DNA from: Maribacter sp. MJ134
GTDB taxonomy: Bacteria; Bacteroidota; Bacteroidia; Flavobacteriales; Flavobacteriaceae
Reading direction: 5' to 3'
DNA: 64,000 bases
Assembly: GCF_003970695.1 (NCBI RefSeq)
Contig: NZ_CP034570.1
Coordinates: 3,472,001 to 3,536,000 of the forward strand
Each line of letters starts with the position of its first letter. Positions within the stretch are counted from its first letter, which is position 1. The notes beneath the pieces were generated by a model. It was given only the letters and a program-made list of their open reading frames with translations. It was not told the DNA's origin and did not search any database. Shown here piece after piece: positions 27,119 to 37,005 of the stretch. The translations under genes were made by a program, and so were the position numbers.

Positions 27119-28753
27119 ATGAAAAACTTAAAATATATTTATTTATTAACGGCATCCTTACTATTTGTCAATTGTAATGATATTGAAGATATAGATTTGG
27201 ATGCTCCAGAGGTAATGGAGCCTACTCCAGAACTTACCGCAGGTTCGGCGGACTTTTCCAACTATGTGGCTTTAGGAAACTCTTTGACGGCAGGTTTTAC
27301 TGATGGCGCTTTGTTTCAAGCAAGTCAAAACTTATCTTTTCCGAACATTCTTTCTCAAAAGTTTGCAATAGTCGGCGGAGGTAGTTTTACGCAACCCTTA
27401 ACCAACGATAATTTAGGAGGTTTAGCATTGGCGGGGACTAGAATTCAAGGGCCCAGACTGGTTTTTGGAGGAGCAGGTCCGGTAGGGTTGGAATCTGTGA
27501 TAGGTCCAGTTACGGTGACTACAGATATCGCTTTGAACAATCCAACAGGTCCTTTTAACAATTTAGGAGTGCCTGGTGCTAAAAGTTTTCATCTCCTAGC
27601 ACCTGGCTACGGTAATTTAGCAAATGTTCCTTTGGGACTTGCTAATCCATTCTTTGTTCGGATGACGGGAAGTACACCAGACGCTAGTGTTCTTGAATTG
27701 GCCGTAGGCCAAGCACCAAGCTTCTTTTCACTTTGGATTGGGAATAATGATGTACTGGGTTATGCTACTACAGGTGGCGACGGGACTAACCCTTTAACGC
27801 CTGTAAACGGAGCGCCCGGTGTTGGTTTTGATGGTAGTTATGGTGCGTTGATAGCAACACTTACAGCAGGTGGGGCGCAAGGCGTTGTTTCAAATATCCC
27901 AAATGTCATCGATATTCCGCATTTTACTACGGTACCGCATAATCCGTTAGACCCTACGAATCCTGATTTCGGTCCTCAAATAGCTACGCTAAATGGTATT
28001 TTCGGACAATTAAATCAAGTTTATGCCTTTTTAGGTGTTCCAGAAAGAAGTATTGAATTTTCTACAACAGCTGCCAGTGAGGTAGTGATAAAGGATGAGA
28101 ATTTACCGGATTTGTCGGCTCAGATTGCAGGAGTTTTTAATGCTAGTACTGCTTTTCCATTATTTGTACAATCCTTCGGGCTTCCTGCAGAAGCAGCACC
28201 CTTGGTTGCGGGCTTGTTAGGTAACATTTACGGACAGACAAGGGAAGCCACTGCAGATGATCTTTTGGTCTTACCAAGTGCTTCCATTATTGGTACTGTA
28301 AACACAGCTTCCGTTGGGGCACTAGTTGCCCAAGGATTACCGCAAGCATTGGCCGGCCAGTTCTCTGTTGAGGGTATTTCACTTCCTTTAGAAGATAAAT
28401 GGGTGCTTACTCCAGAGGAGCAAGCAGAAATAGCAACAGCCACGGCGGCATTTAATACGATTATTGAGGCTACTGCAAACGCTGCAGGTTTGGCTTTGGT
28501 CGATGCTAATGGTTTGTTGAATCAATTGGCCAATGGAGGCATTACTAGTGGTGATTTTACGTTAACATCAAGTTTGGTTACAGGTAGCGCTTTTTCATTA
28601 GACGGAATTCATCCAACAGCAAGGGGCTATGCACTTTTGGCAAACGAATTTATGAAAGCTATAGATGCTACATACGGCTCTAACTTCGAAGCTTCGGGCA
28701 ATCTTGTCAATGTTGGGGATTTTCCAACTAATTATTCGCCTGCGCTTCAGTAA
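27119..28753 (+). CDS. SGNH/GDSL-like hydrolase lipoprotein
   Basis: I start at ATG 27119 because this gives a clean lipoprotein signal (ILLVN-type box, FVNC, Cys19); an upstream ATG at 27095, directly after the receptor stop, would add eight residues. SGNH blocks are visible: block I ALGNSLTAGF (Ser55; GNSL instead of GDSL), block III SLWIGNNDVLGYA and block V DGIHPTARGYALLANEF with the catalytic Asp/His. The protein is Gly/Ala-rich and about 544 residues, longer than simple esterases. It is probably an outer membrane ester hydrolase working with the receptor upstream. A terminator follows. Confidence 0.85.
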   Translation: MKNLKYIYLLTASLLFVNCNDIEDIDLDAPEVMEPTPELTAGSADFSNYVALGNSLTAGFTDGALFQASQNLSFPNILSQKFAIVGGGSFTQPLTNDNLGGLALAGTRIQGPRLVFGGAGPVGLESVIGPVTVTTDIALNNPTGPFNNLGVPGAKSFHLLAPGYGNLANVPLGLANPFFVRMTGSTPDASVLELAVGQAPSFFSLWIGNNDVLGYATTGGDGTNPLTPVNGAPGVGFDGSYGALIATLTAGGAQGVVSNIPNVIDIPHFTTVPHNPLDPTNPDFGPQIATLNGIFGQLNQVYAFLGVPERSIEFSTTAASEVVIKDENLPDLSAQIAGVFNASTAFPLFVQSFGLPAEAAPLVAGLLGNIYGQTREATADDLLVLPSASIIGTVNTASVGALVAQGLPQALAGQFSVEGISLPLEDKWVLTPEEQAEIATATAAFNTIIEATANAAGLALVDANGLLNQLANGGITSGDFTLTSSLVTGSAFSLDGIHPTARGYALLANEFMKAIDATYGSNFEASGNLVNVGDFPTNYSPALQ

Positions 28754-28775
28754 AATAACATGTATAAGAGAAATT

Positions 28776-28804
28776 AAAAGAGGCACTTTCGTAGTGCCTC
28801 TTTT
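28776..28804 (+). terminator. Rho-independent terminator after the SGNH gene
   Basis: A perfect 12-bp stem (28776-28787 with 28793-28804) with loop TTCGT and A/T tails on both sides. It ends the receptor/hydrolase unit and insulates atpD. Confidence 0.88.
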
Positions 28805-28852
28805 GTTTGGTAAAAAACCCAAAAAACAGTTTTTCTTTAAAATGTAATGACA

Positions 28853-28860
28853 TATCTTTG
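28853..28860 (+). promoter_or_regulatory. Putative -7 box of atpD
   Basis: TATCTTTG matches TAnnTTTG and is followed by GCAGCC; it is 61 bases upstream of the atpD ATG and after the preceding terminator. At the 19-base distance the upstream triplet is TTT rather than TTG. Confidence 0.5.
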
Positions 28861-28897
28861 CAGCCGGAAAATGAAAGCATTCTCCAGCTTATTTTAA

Positions 28898-30430
<1,533 letters not shown>

Positions 30431-30487
30431 AAATAATATTGAGATGTTCGCATTTGGTATTGAGCGATCAGCAACGCTTTACTGAAT

Positions 30488-30505
30488 ACTAACTACTAAC
30501 TACTA
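30488..30505 (+). repeat. 7-base tandem repeat in the atpD-atpC spacer
   Basis: ACTAACT occurs twice in tandem plus a partial third copy (ACTA), ending eight bases before the atpC start codon. It may act as an unstructured leader that exposes the start. Confidence 0.6.
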
Positions 30506-30512
30506 TTGAACT

Positions 30513-30791
30513 ATGTATTTAGAAATCGTATCTCCAGAAGCAACCTTATTCTCAGGTGAAGTAACATCAGTTACGGTGCCAGGTATTAACGGTGAATTTC
30601 AAATGTTACAAGGTCACGCACCAGTGGTATCGCTTTTGCAAAAAGGAGACGTTAAGGTAGAAGGAAATATTGCTATTGAAGAAGCGCACGAAAATAAATT
30701 TTCTACGGATTCTACAGGGAAAACAATTCTTTCTATTTCTAGTGGAACCATTGAAATGAAAGATAATAAAGTGATTGTACTAGCGGATTAG
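30513..30791 (+). CDS. atpC: F1F0 ATP synthase subunit epsilon (short form)
   Basis: 92 residues matching just the N-terminal beta-sandwich of epsilon (LEIVSPEATLFSGEVTSVTV, PGINGEFQMLQGHAPVVSLL). The C-terminal two-helix regulatory domain is missing, as in many Bacteroidota, so the ATP-dependent epsilon brake should not work in the usual way. It is 82 bases after atpD; the spacer ends with a 7-base tandem repeat (30488-30505). A terminator follows. Confidence 0.95.
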   Translation: MYLEIVSPEATLFSGEVTSVTVPGINGEFQMLQGHAPVVSLLQKGDVKVEGNIAIEEAHENKFSTDSTGKTILSISSGTIEMKDNKVIVLAD

Positions 30792-30816
30792 ATAGTATGA
30801 AATTCAAATATTATTC

Positions 30817-30843
30817 AAAAGCCATACCTTACGTATGGCTTTT
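30817..30843. terminator. Bidirectional terminator between atpC and the HTH gene
   Basis: An 11-bp perfect stem (AAAAGCCATAC at 30817-30827 with GTATGGCTTTT at 30833-30843), loop CTTAC, with T-runs readable on both strands. It can end atpC on plus and the HTH gene on minus; it abuts the HTH stop codon. Confidence 0.85.
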
Positions 30844-30844
30844 T

Positions 30845-31048
30845 TTATGGTTTGTATTCTAGAATATCCGCAGGTTGACAATCCAATTCTTTGCAAATAG
30901 CCTCTAGAGTGGAAAAGCGAACCGCTTTTGCCTTTCCAGATTTTAGTATGGACAAGTTGGCCTCAGTAATCCCAATAGCCCTTGCAAGTTCTTTGCTCTT
31001 CATGTTTCGGTCAGCAAGTACTTTGTCCAGATTTACTAAGATGCCCAT
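30845..31048 (-). CDS. Cro/C1-type HTH regulator (YozG-like)
   Basis: 67 residues, almost entirely one helix-turn-helix domain: KSKELARAIGITEANLSILK with GKAKAVRFSTLEAICKELD and a C-terminal CQPADILEYKP. This is the small Xre/YozG type regularly paired with DUF2975 membrane proteins. It starts one base after the DUF2975 stop and is surely co-transcribed. It probably represses its own operon through the palindrome at 31576-31592. Confidence 0.92.
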   Translation of the reverse strand: MGILVNLDKVLADRNMKSKELARAIGITEANLSILKSGKAKAVRFSTLEAICKELDCQPADILEYKP

Positions 31049-31049
31049 G

Positions 31050-31565
31050 TTATATCGTTAAATCGTTTTCATTTTGAACCTGATAACCTTGTTTAAAAAT
31101 AGCCACAATAAATAGTAGAAAAATTCCTAAAAGGAAGGTCAAAAGGTAATTTAAAATGTTTCCTATCTGTTGTTTTTGCATGATAAAGAAATCTATGGTT
31201 AAGAACAATAGAGGTGCCGCAATCAAATTTAGCAGCGCAAAATAGTTTAATTGCTTGATAGCCCTATCCGTGAAAAGTTTTGGAGCTTTAAAAGTTTTAA
31301 AAATAGTAGAAAGGAGGTAAAAAAATACCGCAAAAAATAACATTGATAAAGTAATTGTAATAATATGCTGAGATTGATAATTGGCCCTTATAAAAGTCTC
31401 AGGAAAAAAGGGAAGGCCAATTTTAAATTGATTATTGACGATTTCATAATTACGAAGTAGTAACGAGATTAGAATAAAGGCAATTAATGATACACTTCCA
31501 ATGATACATAGGCGACTTAAATAAAAGAGAAAATGAGAGAGTGAATTGGGTCCAAAAATCTTCAT
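31050..31565 (-). CDS. DUF2975 membrane protein
   Basis: 171 residues with four hydrophobic segments (about 10-35, 70-90, 105-125 and 135-160): SRLCIIGSVSLIAFILISLL, IITITLSMLFFAVFFYLL, FALLNLIAAPLLFLTIDFF, YLLTFLLGIFLLFIVAIF. The short polar loop FKAPKLFTDRAIKQLNYFA is typical of DUF2975. Members sit in the inner membrane beside a small HTH protein; their role is not settled. It is the first gene of the two-gene minus-strand operon, 144 bases after the M61 peptidase stop region. Confidence 0.85.
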   Translation of the reverse strand: MKIFGPNSLSHFLFYLSRLCIIGSVSLIAFILISLLLRNYEIVNNQFKIGLPFFPETFIRANYQSQHIITITLSMLFFAVFFYLLSTIFKTFKAPKLFTDRAIKQLNYFALLNLIAAPLLFLTIDFFIMQKQQIGNILNYLLTFLLGIFLLFIVAIFKQGYQVQNENDLTI

Positions 31566-31575
31566 ACTTATAATA

Positions 31576-31592
31576 TTATCGTTTTACGATAA
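31576..31592. promoter_or_regulatory. Palindromic operator candidate of the DUF2975/HTH operon
   Basis: TTATCG and CGATAA form a perfect 6-bp inverted repeat around TTTTA. It lies directly downstream of the -7 box at 31593-31600 and 11 bases upstream of the DUF2975 ATG, so a bound protein would cover the transcription start. The neighbouring HTH protein is the obvious candidate ligand. Confidence 0.6.
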
Positions 31593-31620
31593 CAAATATA
31601 TAAAAATTATTGAAAAACAA
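31593..31620 (-). promoter_or_regulatory. Promoter of the DUF2975/HTH operon
   Basis: On the minus strand a TTG (31618-31620) is followed after 17 bases by TATATTTG (31593-31600), the Bacteroidota -33/-7 arrangement. The spacer is slightly shorter than the usual 19. Confidence 0.55.
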
Positions 31621-31709
31621 TAATATTAAATTTTGGGCGCATTCGTCATTTACATCCTAGAGAAAGAAAAACGGTACTTTGTTTTAGGATTAGTATTGGG
31701 AAAAAATGA

Positions 31710-33503
31710 TTAATTCTTTAACCATGCCGTTCTTTTTTGTAATGTTTCCTTGTTTGGTTCAAGACTTTCTTTCTCCATTAAGGTAATTACATAAGTAGGA
31801 TCAGGCTGCAATGTAACCTGTCTATTTTTCTTAATTCCAAAACGTTCGAATTCGACATTCAATACATCCCCCACATTTAATTTGGCAATGTATTTATCAA
31901 AGGATTCTCCATTTGGAAATGCTTGTTCATTAATGCGCAAAATAACGTCGCCTTTGTCTAAACCAGCTTTGTAGGCTGGGCTACCAATTCTAGGATTACT
32001 ATTAATAACTCCGTTTAAGTCGTCATTTATTGCCGCAGCTACTCCAAAATAAGGGTTATTGGCATTTCGTTTTAAAAGAATACCGTTTGCTTCAAGTAAT
32101 ACCTTATAGTCGGGCATTTCGCTTTTATAGATAAACCTGTTGAAAAAATTATCTCCGAAAGCCGCACCGGCGTACGTATTTAAACTATCGTGCAAATCGC
32201 TAATTGTGTATGGTTTCTGGTTTTTGCCATAAGTTTTCCAAACTAATTTCATATAGTCATCCAGATTTAAGTTGTGCTCTCTTAAGGTTAAATCTAACGC
32301 CAATCCTAGTATACTTCCATACGAGTAGTAAGAGATAAAGGTGTTTTCGCGGTTTACGGGGTCTACCGAGGTGGCAGCATCCACAAAAGGCGCCTGAAAG
32401 CTCATTTCAATAGGATTAAAGAATTTTCGAGCAGGAGAGTTCCATACATAATTGAACGTGCCTGAAAGTCTCTCTACATAACTTTCCTGCGATATGAGTT
32501 CGGCTCGGCAAAGCATAAGATTCGTGTAGTAGCTGGTGAAACCTTCGGCAAACCATAAGGCACCGCTCATGTTGGCCTTTTCAAAATCAAAGGGTTCTAA
32601 GGATTTAGGTCGTATTCGCTCCACGTTCCAAGCATGAAAAAACTCATGTGATACCGTTCCGATGTTACGCTCCATACCTCCTTCTGCCAAACTTCTGGTG
32701 CTTGTTAAAATGGTAGAATTTCTATGTTCCATGCCGTCTCCGGAAGCATTAGGGATGTAGCAAGCTAAGAATACGTATGTACCATAATCAAATATCGGAA
32801 GCTCCCCGAACACCTCCTTTTCCGCTAGCACCACTTTCTTTACCTTTTCAAAATAGGTGTCCAATTCCTCCTTAGTGCCGTTATGATGTAGTGCAAACTG
32901 TATGGTTTGATTATCGACCGTAAACTCCCTTAGACTATAGTCACTAATTTCTGTAGGGCTATCCATGAAGTACTGTAGGTTGGGAGCGGTGTAAGTAGTT
33001 TTCTCCAAAAGTGGTAATTGTGTGGCAATTTTCCAGTTGAGGTCTTCCCTCGGGAGAAAGGTGATTTCTATTTCTCTTTCGCTCAAAGACGGTGCATACA
33101 TAAACGTAGCAGGAATATTTAAATGCGCATGTGTTTCATCTATTTGAGAATAGGTGCCATCTCCGCGGTTTGCGAATAAGGTATATGAAATATGGACCTC
33201 ACCATTATGCCCGCTTACTAGCCATTGATAGGGGTCCGGTCTGGTAATTTTTAGTTTTTTACCTGACCCATCCGTTGCTTTGAAGTTGTAAACGTTTTTA
33301 GCAAATTCATGAAGCGCATAACGTCCTGGGCTAGTTCTACTCATTCTAATGGCTAAGGTGTCCGCAGCAATATTTGGAAAATACCCAGCTATTTCAGCTT
33401 CGTGGTGAACGGCGTTGTCAAATGAAATTTTATAGGCATTTGTCTGTCCACTAGAGGCGTAAGCAATAAATAAAAGCAAACATGTAAGATGTGAAATTTT
33501 CAT
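31710..33503 (-). CDS. M61 family metallopeptidase with PDZ domain
   Basis: 597 residues: signal peptide (cleavage near ASSGQ, about 20), an N-terminal beta domain, a thermolysin-like peptidase core with the zinc site HEFFH (286-290) and third ligand Glu320 in WFAEGFTSYY, a GDGMEHRNSTIL segment ahead of it, and a PDZ domain near residues 480-560 (YFGVAAAIND, GSPAYKAGLDKGDVILRIN). This matches glycyl aminopeptidase-type M61 enzymes. It is probably periplasmic and trims peptides from degraded proteins. No operon partner is obvious; it is divergent from 33633. Confidence 0.93.
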   Translation of the reverse strand: MKISHLTCLLLFIAYASSGQTNAYKISFDNAVHHEAEIAGYFPNIAADTLAIRMSRTSPGRYALHEFAKNVYNFKATDGSGKKLKITRPDPYQWLVSGHNGEVHISYTLFANRGDGTYSQIDETHAHLNIPATFMYAPSLSEREIEITFLPREDLNWKIATQLPLLEKTTYTAPNLQYFMDSPTEISDYSLREFTVDNQTIQFALHHNGTKEELDTYFEKVKKVVLAEKEVFGELPIFDYGTYVFLACYIPNASGDGMEHRNSTILTSTRSLAEGGMERNIGTVSHEFFHAWNVERIRPKSLEPFDFEKANMSGALWFAEGFTSYYTNLMLCRAELISQESYVERLSGTFNYVWNSPARKFFNPIEMSFQAPFVDAATSVDPVNRENTFISYYSYGSILGLALDLTLREHNLNLDDYMKLVWKTYGKNQKPYTISDLHDSLNTYAGAAFGDNFFNRFIYKSEMPDYKVLLEANGILLKRNANNPYFGVAAAINDDLNGVINSNPRIGSPAYKAGLDKGDVILRINEQAFPNGESFDKYIAKLNVGDVLNVEFERFGIKKNRQVTLQPDPTYVITLMEKESLEPNKETLQKRTAWLKN

Positions 33504-33632
33504 TGAGCATTTTTTTAATAAACTGGATTAAATATAGGAATTAACAAGGGGCCTCTTGGTAGAATTCACTAATATTACAGAAATAAGCAACCTTTAGGGT
33601 TTTTATCATCTTACTTATAAGTCCCCACATTT

Positions 33633-34214
33633 ATGATAAAGAAAGTATTGTTTTTTGTTATTAGCGCTGCTATTTTTTCTTCTTGCTACGCCCAAGAAGA
33701 TTCAACGCTGAAAAGAAACCAAATATCCACCAATTTAATTTTACCTTTTCTAGAGAGTGTTGATTTGAGTTATGAACGTACCATTGCCAACAAATGGGCG
33801 ATAGGAATAGCTGCTGCGGTTTATGGAGAAGGTGGGCAGGATTTAGCTGTTTCGTATACTAATGAATATGATTTGACCACCACGTATGAAATTATGCCCT
33901 TTGTTAGAATTTACTTTCAAGGTGCTCAGAATAAAAGCCATTTCCTTGAAGTTTTTGGGTCGTTAAGTAAAATGGAAGAACGGGGTGCATTTGTCCGTAA
34001 CACCAATGAGGAGGGTTTCGGTGTTTATGAAAGAGGCCTTCGGGACTTTACGGTAGGCGGCTTGGGAATAGGCTATGGCTATCGGTTTTTGTTTCTGGAA
34101 AAGAAACTGGTTTTGGAAGCCCAGTTCGGAATTAGGACCAATTTTGATGTAGATTTCTTTTTTCTGAATGCTGCGCTAGTTCGGACGGGAATTAAAGTAG
34201 GATACAGATTTTAA
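33633..34214 (+). CDS. Outer membrane beta-barrel protein, unknown
   Basis: 193 residues with a signal peptide whose end (SSCYAQED) could be a signal peptidase I site after CYA or a lipobox at the Cys. The mature part alternates polar and hydrophobic residues with aromatic girdle residues (NLILPFLESVDLSYERTIAN, YEIMPFVRIYFQ, GGLGIGYGYRFLFLEKKLVLEAQF) and ends in KVGYRF, a BAM-type C-terminal strand. It is followed nine bases later by a small lipoprotein, suggesting one unit. I do not know the substrate or function. Confidence 0.75.
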   Translation: MIKKVLFFVISAAIFSSCYAQEDSTLKRNQISTNLILPFLESVDLSYERTIANKWAIGIAAAVYGEGGQDLAVSYTNEYDLTTTYEIMPFVRIYFQGAQNKSHFLEVFGSLSKMEERGAFVRNTNEEGFGVYERGLRDFTVGGLGIGYGYRFLFLEKKLVLEAQFGIRTNFDVDFFFLNAALVRTGIKVGYRF

Positions 34215-34223
34215 TTACTGATT

Positions 34224-34787
34224 ATGAAAACAAAAAAATTTATTTTACTGGCCGGTATTGGAATACTGTTGCAGAGTTGTTTTTCTTACGATGATGAAGG
34301 TGGTACAAGGTATGTAGAGTTGCAGCTCACGGATGCCTTCAATTTTGAAAATGATAAGAACTATTCAGTGGGGGATACTATTTTCGTAGAATTGAACTTT
34401 AGTCGTTATCTAGAAGAGGAAGGTTTCTCAAACCTATTGGACGTTTATGAAAGTACGGATTCAGAAGAGTTTTTTTATCCCCTAGAACTTTTAAAATACT
34501 CAGCTATCAGTGATAGTTACGTTTTTACTGAAATTGCAGACCGGTTTATTTTTGCTGAAAAAGGTACAGTAGAAGAGTTTTACGGAGCTACGGCCAGACT
34601 TAACGACGCAAGAGACACCTATGAATCCCGCATCGGAATAATTCTCGCAGAGGAGGGGTCATATCGTTTAAACAGCCAATTCTTTGATTTACAGAGTAAA
34701 TGGAATTTTGATAAAGTAAGTATTGAAATAATTCATCAGTTCTCTGATAAAACTCAGGAAGATTTTGAGTTTGTAGTTTCAGATTAA
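34224..34787 (+). CDS. Small lipoprotein, unknown
   Basis: 187 residues. The signal ends in LLQSC (Cys19), a clear lipobox, followed by an acidic stretch FSYDDEGG that in Bacteroidota often marks surface-exposed lipoproteins. The mature chain is acidic and beta-rich (YVELQLTDAFNFENDKNYSV, DTIFVELNFSRYL). I recognise no family. It follows a barrel protein by nine bases, so they may act together at the outer membrane. It lies 49 bases ahead of bioF. Confidence 0.75.
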   Translation: MKTKKFILLAGIGILLQSCFSYDDEGGTRYVELQLTDAFNFENDKNYSVGDTIFVELNFSRYLEEEGFSNLLDVYESTDSEEFFYPLELLKYSAISDSYVFTEIADRFIFAEKGTVEEFYGATARLNDARDTYESRIGIILAEEGSYRLNSQFFDLQSKWNFDKVSIEIIHQFSDKTQEDFEFVVSD

Positions 34788-34823
34788 TTGATGTTTCACA
34801 TTAATTTTATTATGGAAACGCCC

Positions 34824-34831
34824 TACATTTG
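34824..34831 (+). promoter_or_regulatory. Putative -7 box of bioF
   Basis: TACATTTG matches TAnnTTTG but ends only five bases before the bioF ATG, implying a leaderless or near-leaderless transcript. A GTTTC/GAAAC inverted pair flanks the upstream spacer. No upstream TTG at standard spacing. Confidence 0.35.
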
Positions 34832-34836
34832 GGGTC

Positions 34837-35997
34837 ATGTCAACATTACCTCATAAACTTCAACAGAAACTTAACGATAGGATAGCGGACAATTCCCTAC
34901 GCCGATTAGGGCAAACGACTGGTCTGGTAGATTTCTCCTCTAACGATTACTTAGGCTTTGCTAAGAACGAAACTATATTCTCCAAAACTTTTCAATCTTT
35001 ATTAAACTATAATATTGCTGAAAATGGGGCCACTGGTTCTCGATTATTAAGTGGAAATCACCAGTTGTATAGAATTCTAGAACAGAAGTTAACAGCGTTT
35101 CATGAAGCCGATGCCGCACTGGTCTTCAATTCAGGATATGACGCTAATGTTGGATTTTTCAGTGCTGTTCCGCAAAGGGGAGATGTTATTTTTTATGATG
35201 AACATATCCATGCGAGCATTAGGGACGGTATAGGAATGAGCCATGCGAAGAGTTATAAATTTTCACATAATGATTTGTCTGCTTTAAAGGCTAAGATAGA
35301 GACAACACAGAAAGATGCAGGCAGCGATGCACATACAGAGATTTACGTGGTTACGGAATCTGTTTTTTCCATGGACGGAGATATGCCTGACTTAAAATCG
35401 TTTACGGGTCATTGCAATGAACAAGGATATCGTCTTATCGTAGATGAAGCCCACGCCGTTGGTGTATTAGGTAAAAGGGGTGAAGGGTACCTTCAAGCTT
35501 TAAAACTTCAAGAAAAGGTATTTGCACGTATCGTTACTTTCGGAAAAGCCATAGGGTCCCATGGAGCGGCAATTCTTGGGAGCACTGATTTAAATGAATA
35601 TTTGGTAAATTTTTCTCGTAGTCTAATCTATTCTACAGCTTTACCGCCTCATGGAGTGGCAACTAGTATTGCTGCGTATACTTATTTGGAAGAGGAGGGG
35701 CAAGCAGAACGGCAACGGCTTTTAGATAACATCGGCTACTTTAAGCAACAAGTAAAGAGATTGAAACTGGAGAAATACTTTTCCTGTAGTGGCGCCGCTA
35801 TCCAATCCTGCGTTATAACAAGTAACGATAAGGTGAAAACGGTATCGGAGAAACTCAAGGATAAGGGTTTTGATGTGAAAGCTATTTTGCCTCCTACGGT
35901 ACCTGAGGGTCAAGAGCGATTACGCTTTTGCGTCCATAGTTACAATTCTAAAGAAGAGATAGGATTGGTATTAGAATTATTATCGCGCTATCTTTAA
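34837..35997 (+). CDS. bioF: 8-amino-7-oxononanoate synthase
   Basis: 386 residues of the alpha-oxoamine synthase family (fold type I PLP). Marks: VDFSSNDYLGFA, ATGSRLLSGNHQLYRILEQKL, DEHIHASIRDGI, ESVFSMDGDMPDL, IVDEAHAVGVLGKRGEG, and the PLP lysine in TFGKAIGSHGAAI. It condenses pimeloyl-thioester with alanine, the first ring-building step in biotin synthesis. The bioF-DUF2007-bioD genes are packed within five bases. The context of bioD, bioA and bioB supports bioF over the related KBL enzyme. Confidence 0.93.
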   Translation: MSTLPHKLQQKLNDRIADNSLRRLGQTTGLVDFSSNDYLGFAKNETIFSKTFQSLLNYNIAENGATGSRLLSGNHQLYRILEQKLTAFHEADAALVFNSGYDANVGFFSAVPQRGDVIFYDEHIHASIRDGIGMSHAKSYKFSHNDLSALKAKIETTQKDAGSDAHTEIYVVTESVFSMDGDMPDLKSFTGHCNEQGYRLIVDEAHAVGVLGKRGEGYLQALKLQEKVFARIVTFGKAIGSHGAAILGSTDLNEYLVNFSRSLIYSTALPPHGVATSIAAYTYLEEEGQAERQRLLDNIGYFKQQVKRLKLEKYFSCSGAAIQSCVITSNDKVKTVSEKLKDKGFDVKAILPPTVPEGQERLRFCVHSYNSKEEIGLVLELLSRYL

Positions 35998-36001
35998 TTG
36001 T

Positions 36002-36388
36002 ATGGGAGAAAAATTTTACCAATTGGCCTCTTTCGAATACGCTGCCGATGTTCAGATTATAAAGGGAAAACTAGAGTCTGAGGGGATTCCTGTGTTTCTG
36101 AGGGATGAGAATACGCTCAACTCTGACCCATTGATAAGCAATGCTATCGGGGGCGTTAAACTACAGGTGTATTCAAAAGATAAGGAACGCGCTCTTGCCA
36201 TATATAATGAGGTACGCGCTTACGCCTTGGATGAGAATGACAAGCCTATAGTCTGCCCAAACTGCAAGGCCAGTAGGTCCGAAGTCTATTATAACAGGAA
36301 AGGTATTTTTTATAAACTTTTTCCATTTTTTGAAAAAAGAAAATATAAGTGCTTAAATTGTGGTATTATCACTAATCCCCGTACCTAA
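36002..36388 (+). CDS. DUF2007 protein with zinc ribbon
   Basis: 128 residues: an N-terminal DUF2007 fold (YQLASFEYAADVQIIKGKLE, SEGIPVFLRDENTL, GGVKLQVYSKDKERALAIYN) and a C-terminal pair of Cys-x2-Cys knuckles (CPNCKAS and CLNCGII) that should bind zinc. DUF2007 is usually labelled a putative signal-transducing domain. It sits between bioF and bioD, five bases after bioF and overlapping the bioD start by one base, so it is co-translated with biotin enzymes. A role in biotin synthesis or regulation is possible but unproven. Confidence 0.85.
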   Translation: MGEKFYQLASFEYAADVQIIKGKLESEGIPVFLRDENTLNSDPLISNAIGGVKLQVYSKDKERALAIYNEVRAYALDENDKPIVCPNCKASRSEVYYNRKGIFYKLFPFFEKRKYKCLNCGIITNPRT

Positions 36389-37005
36389 TGCAGAAAATAT
36401 TTGTTACCGGAATATCTACCGAAGTGGGCAAGACCATCGCTTCATCCATAATTACCGAAGCCCTGGCGGCAGATTACTGGAAGCCAGTACAAGCTGGGGA
36501 TTTGGAAAATACGGATAGTCATAAAGTAGCGAGCTATATCAGCAATACCAAGACGGTCATTCATCCCAGTAGTTATGAGCTTAAAACACCTATGAGTCCG
36601 CATGCGGCAGCGGATATCGAAGGTGTTCGTATCGATAGGTTTCATATTAAAGAACCGGAAACGAACAACCATTTGGTCATAGAGGGTGCCGGAGGCCTGC
36701 TTGTGCCTTTGAATGAAGAAGATACCATGTTCGATATTATTATGCCCAATTACAAGGTGGTGGTGGTGTCCAGGCATTATTTAGGCAGTATAAATCACTC
36801 TTTGCTGACCATAAATTGGTTAAAACATAAGGGATACGATGTTTCCTTATTGTTCAGCGGCGACGCCAATCCGCATACGGAGAATATCATTTTTCAAAAG
36901 ACAGGTGTTTCTTTAATCGGCAGAATTGAAGAAGAGCCGTTTTTTGATAAAAGCATCATAAAGAAATATGCCGATAAGTTCAGACATATTTTAGAAACCT
37001 TATAA
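36388..37005 (+). CDS. bioD: Dethiobiotin synthetase
   Basis: 205 residues with the P-loop KIFVTGISTEVGKTIASSII (T and GKT forming the phosphate site), YWKPVQAGD, PHAAADIEGV and VIEGAGGLLVPLN. It closes the ureido ring of biotin from 7,8-diaminopelargonate, CO2 and ATP. Its ATG overlaps the DUF2007 stop by one base. The stop overlaps by six bases with the convergent GT39 gene. Confidence 0.96.
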   Translation: MQKIFVTGISTEVGKTIASSIITEALAADYWKPVQAGDLENTDSHKVASYISNTKTVIHPSSYELKTPMSPHAAADIEGVRIDRFHIKEPETNNHLVIEGAGGLLVPLNEEDTMFDIIMPNYKVVVVSRHYLGSINHSLLTINWLKHKGYDVSLLFSGDANPHTENIIFQKTGVSLIGRIEEEPFFDKSIIKKYADKFRHILETL

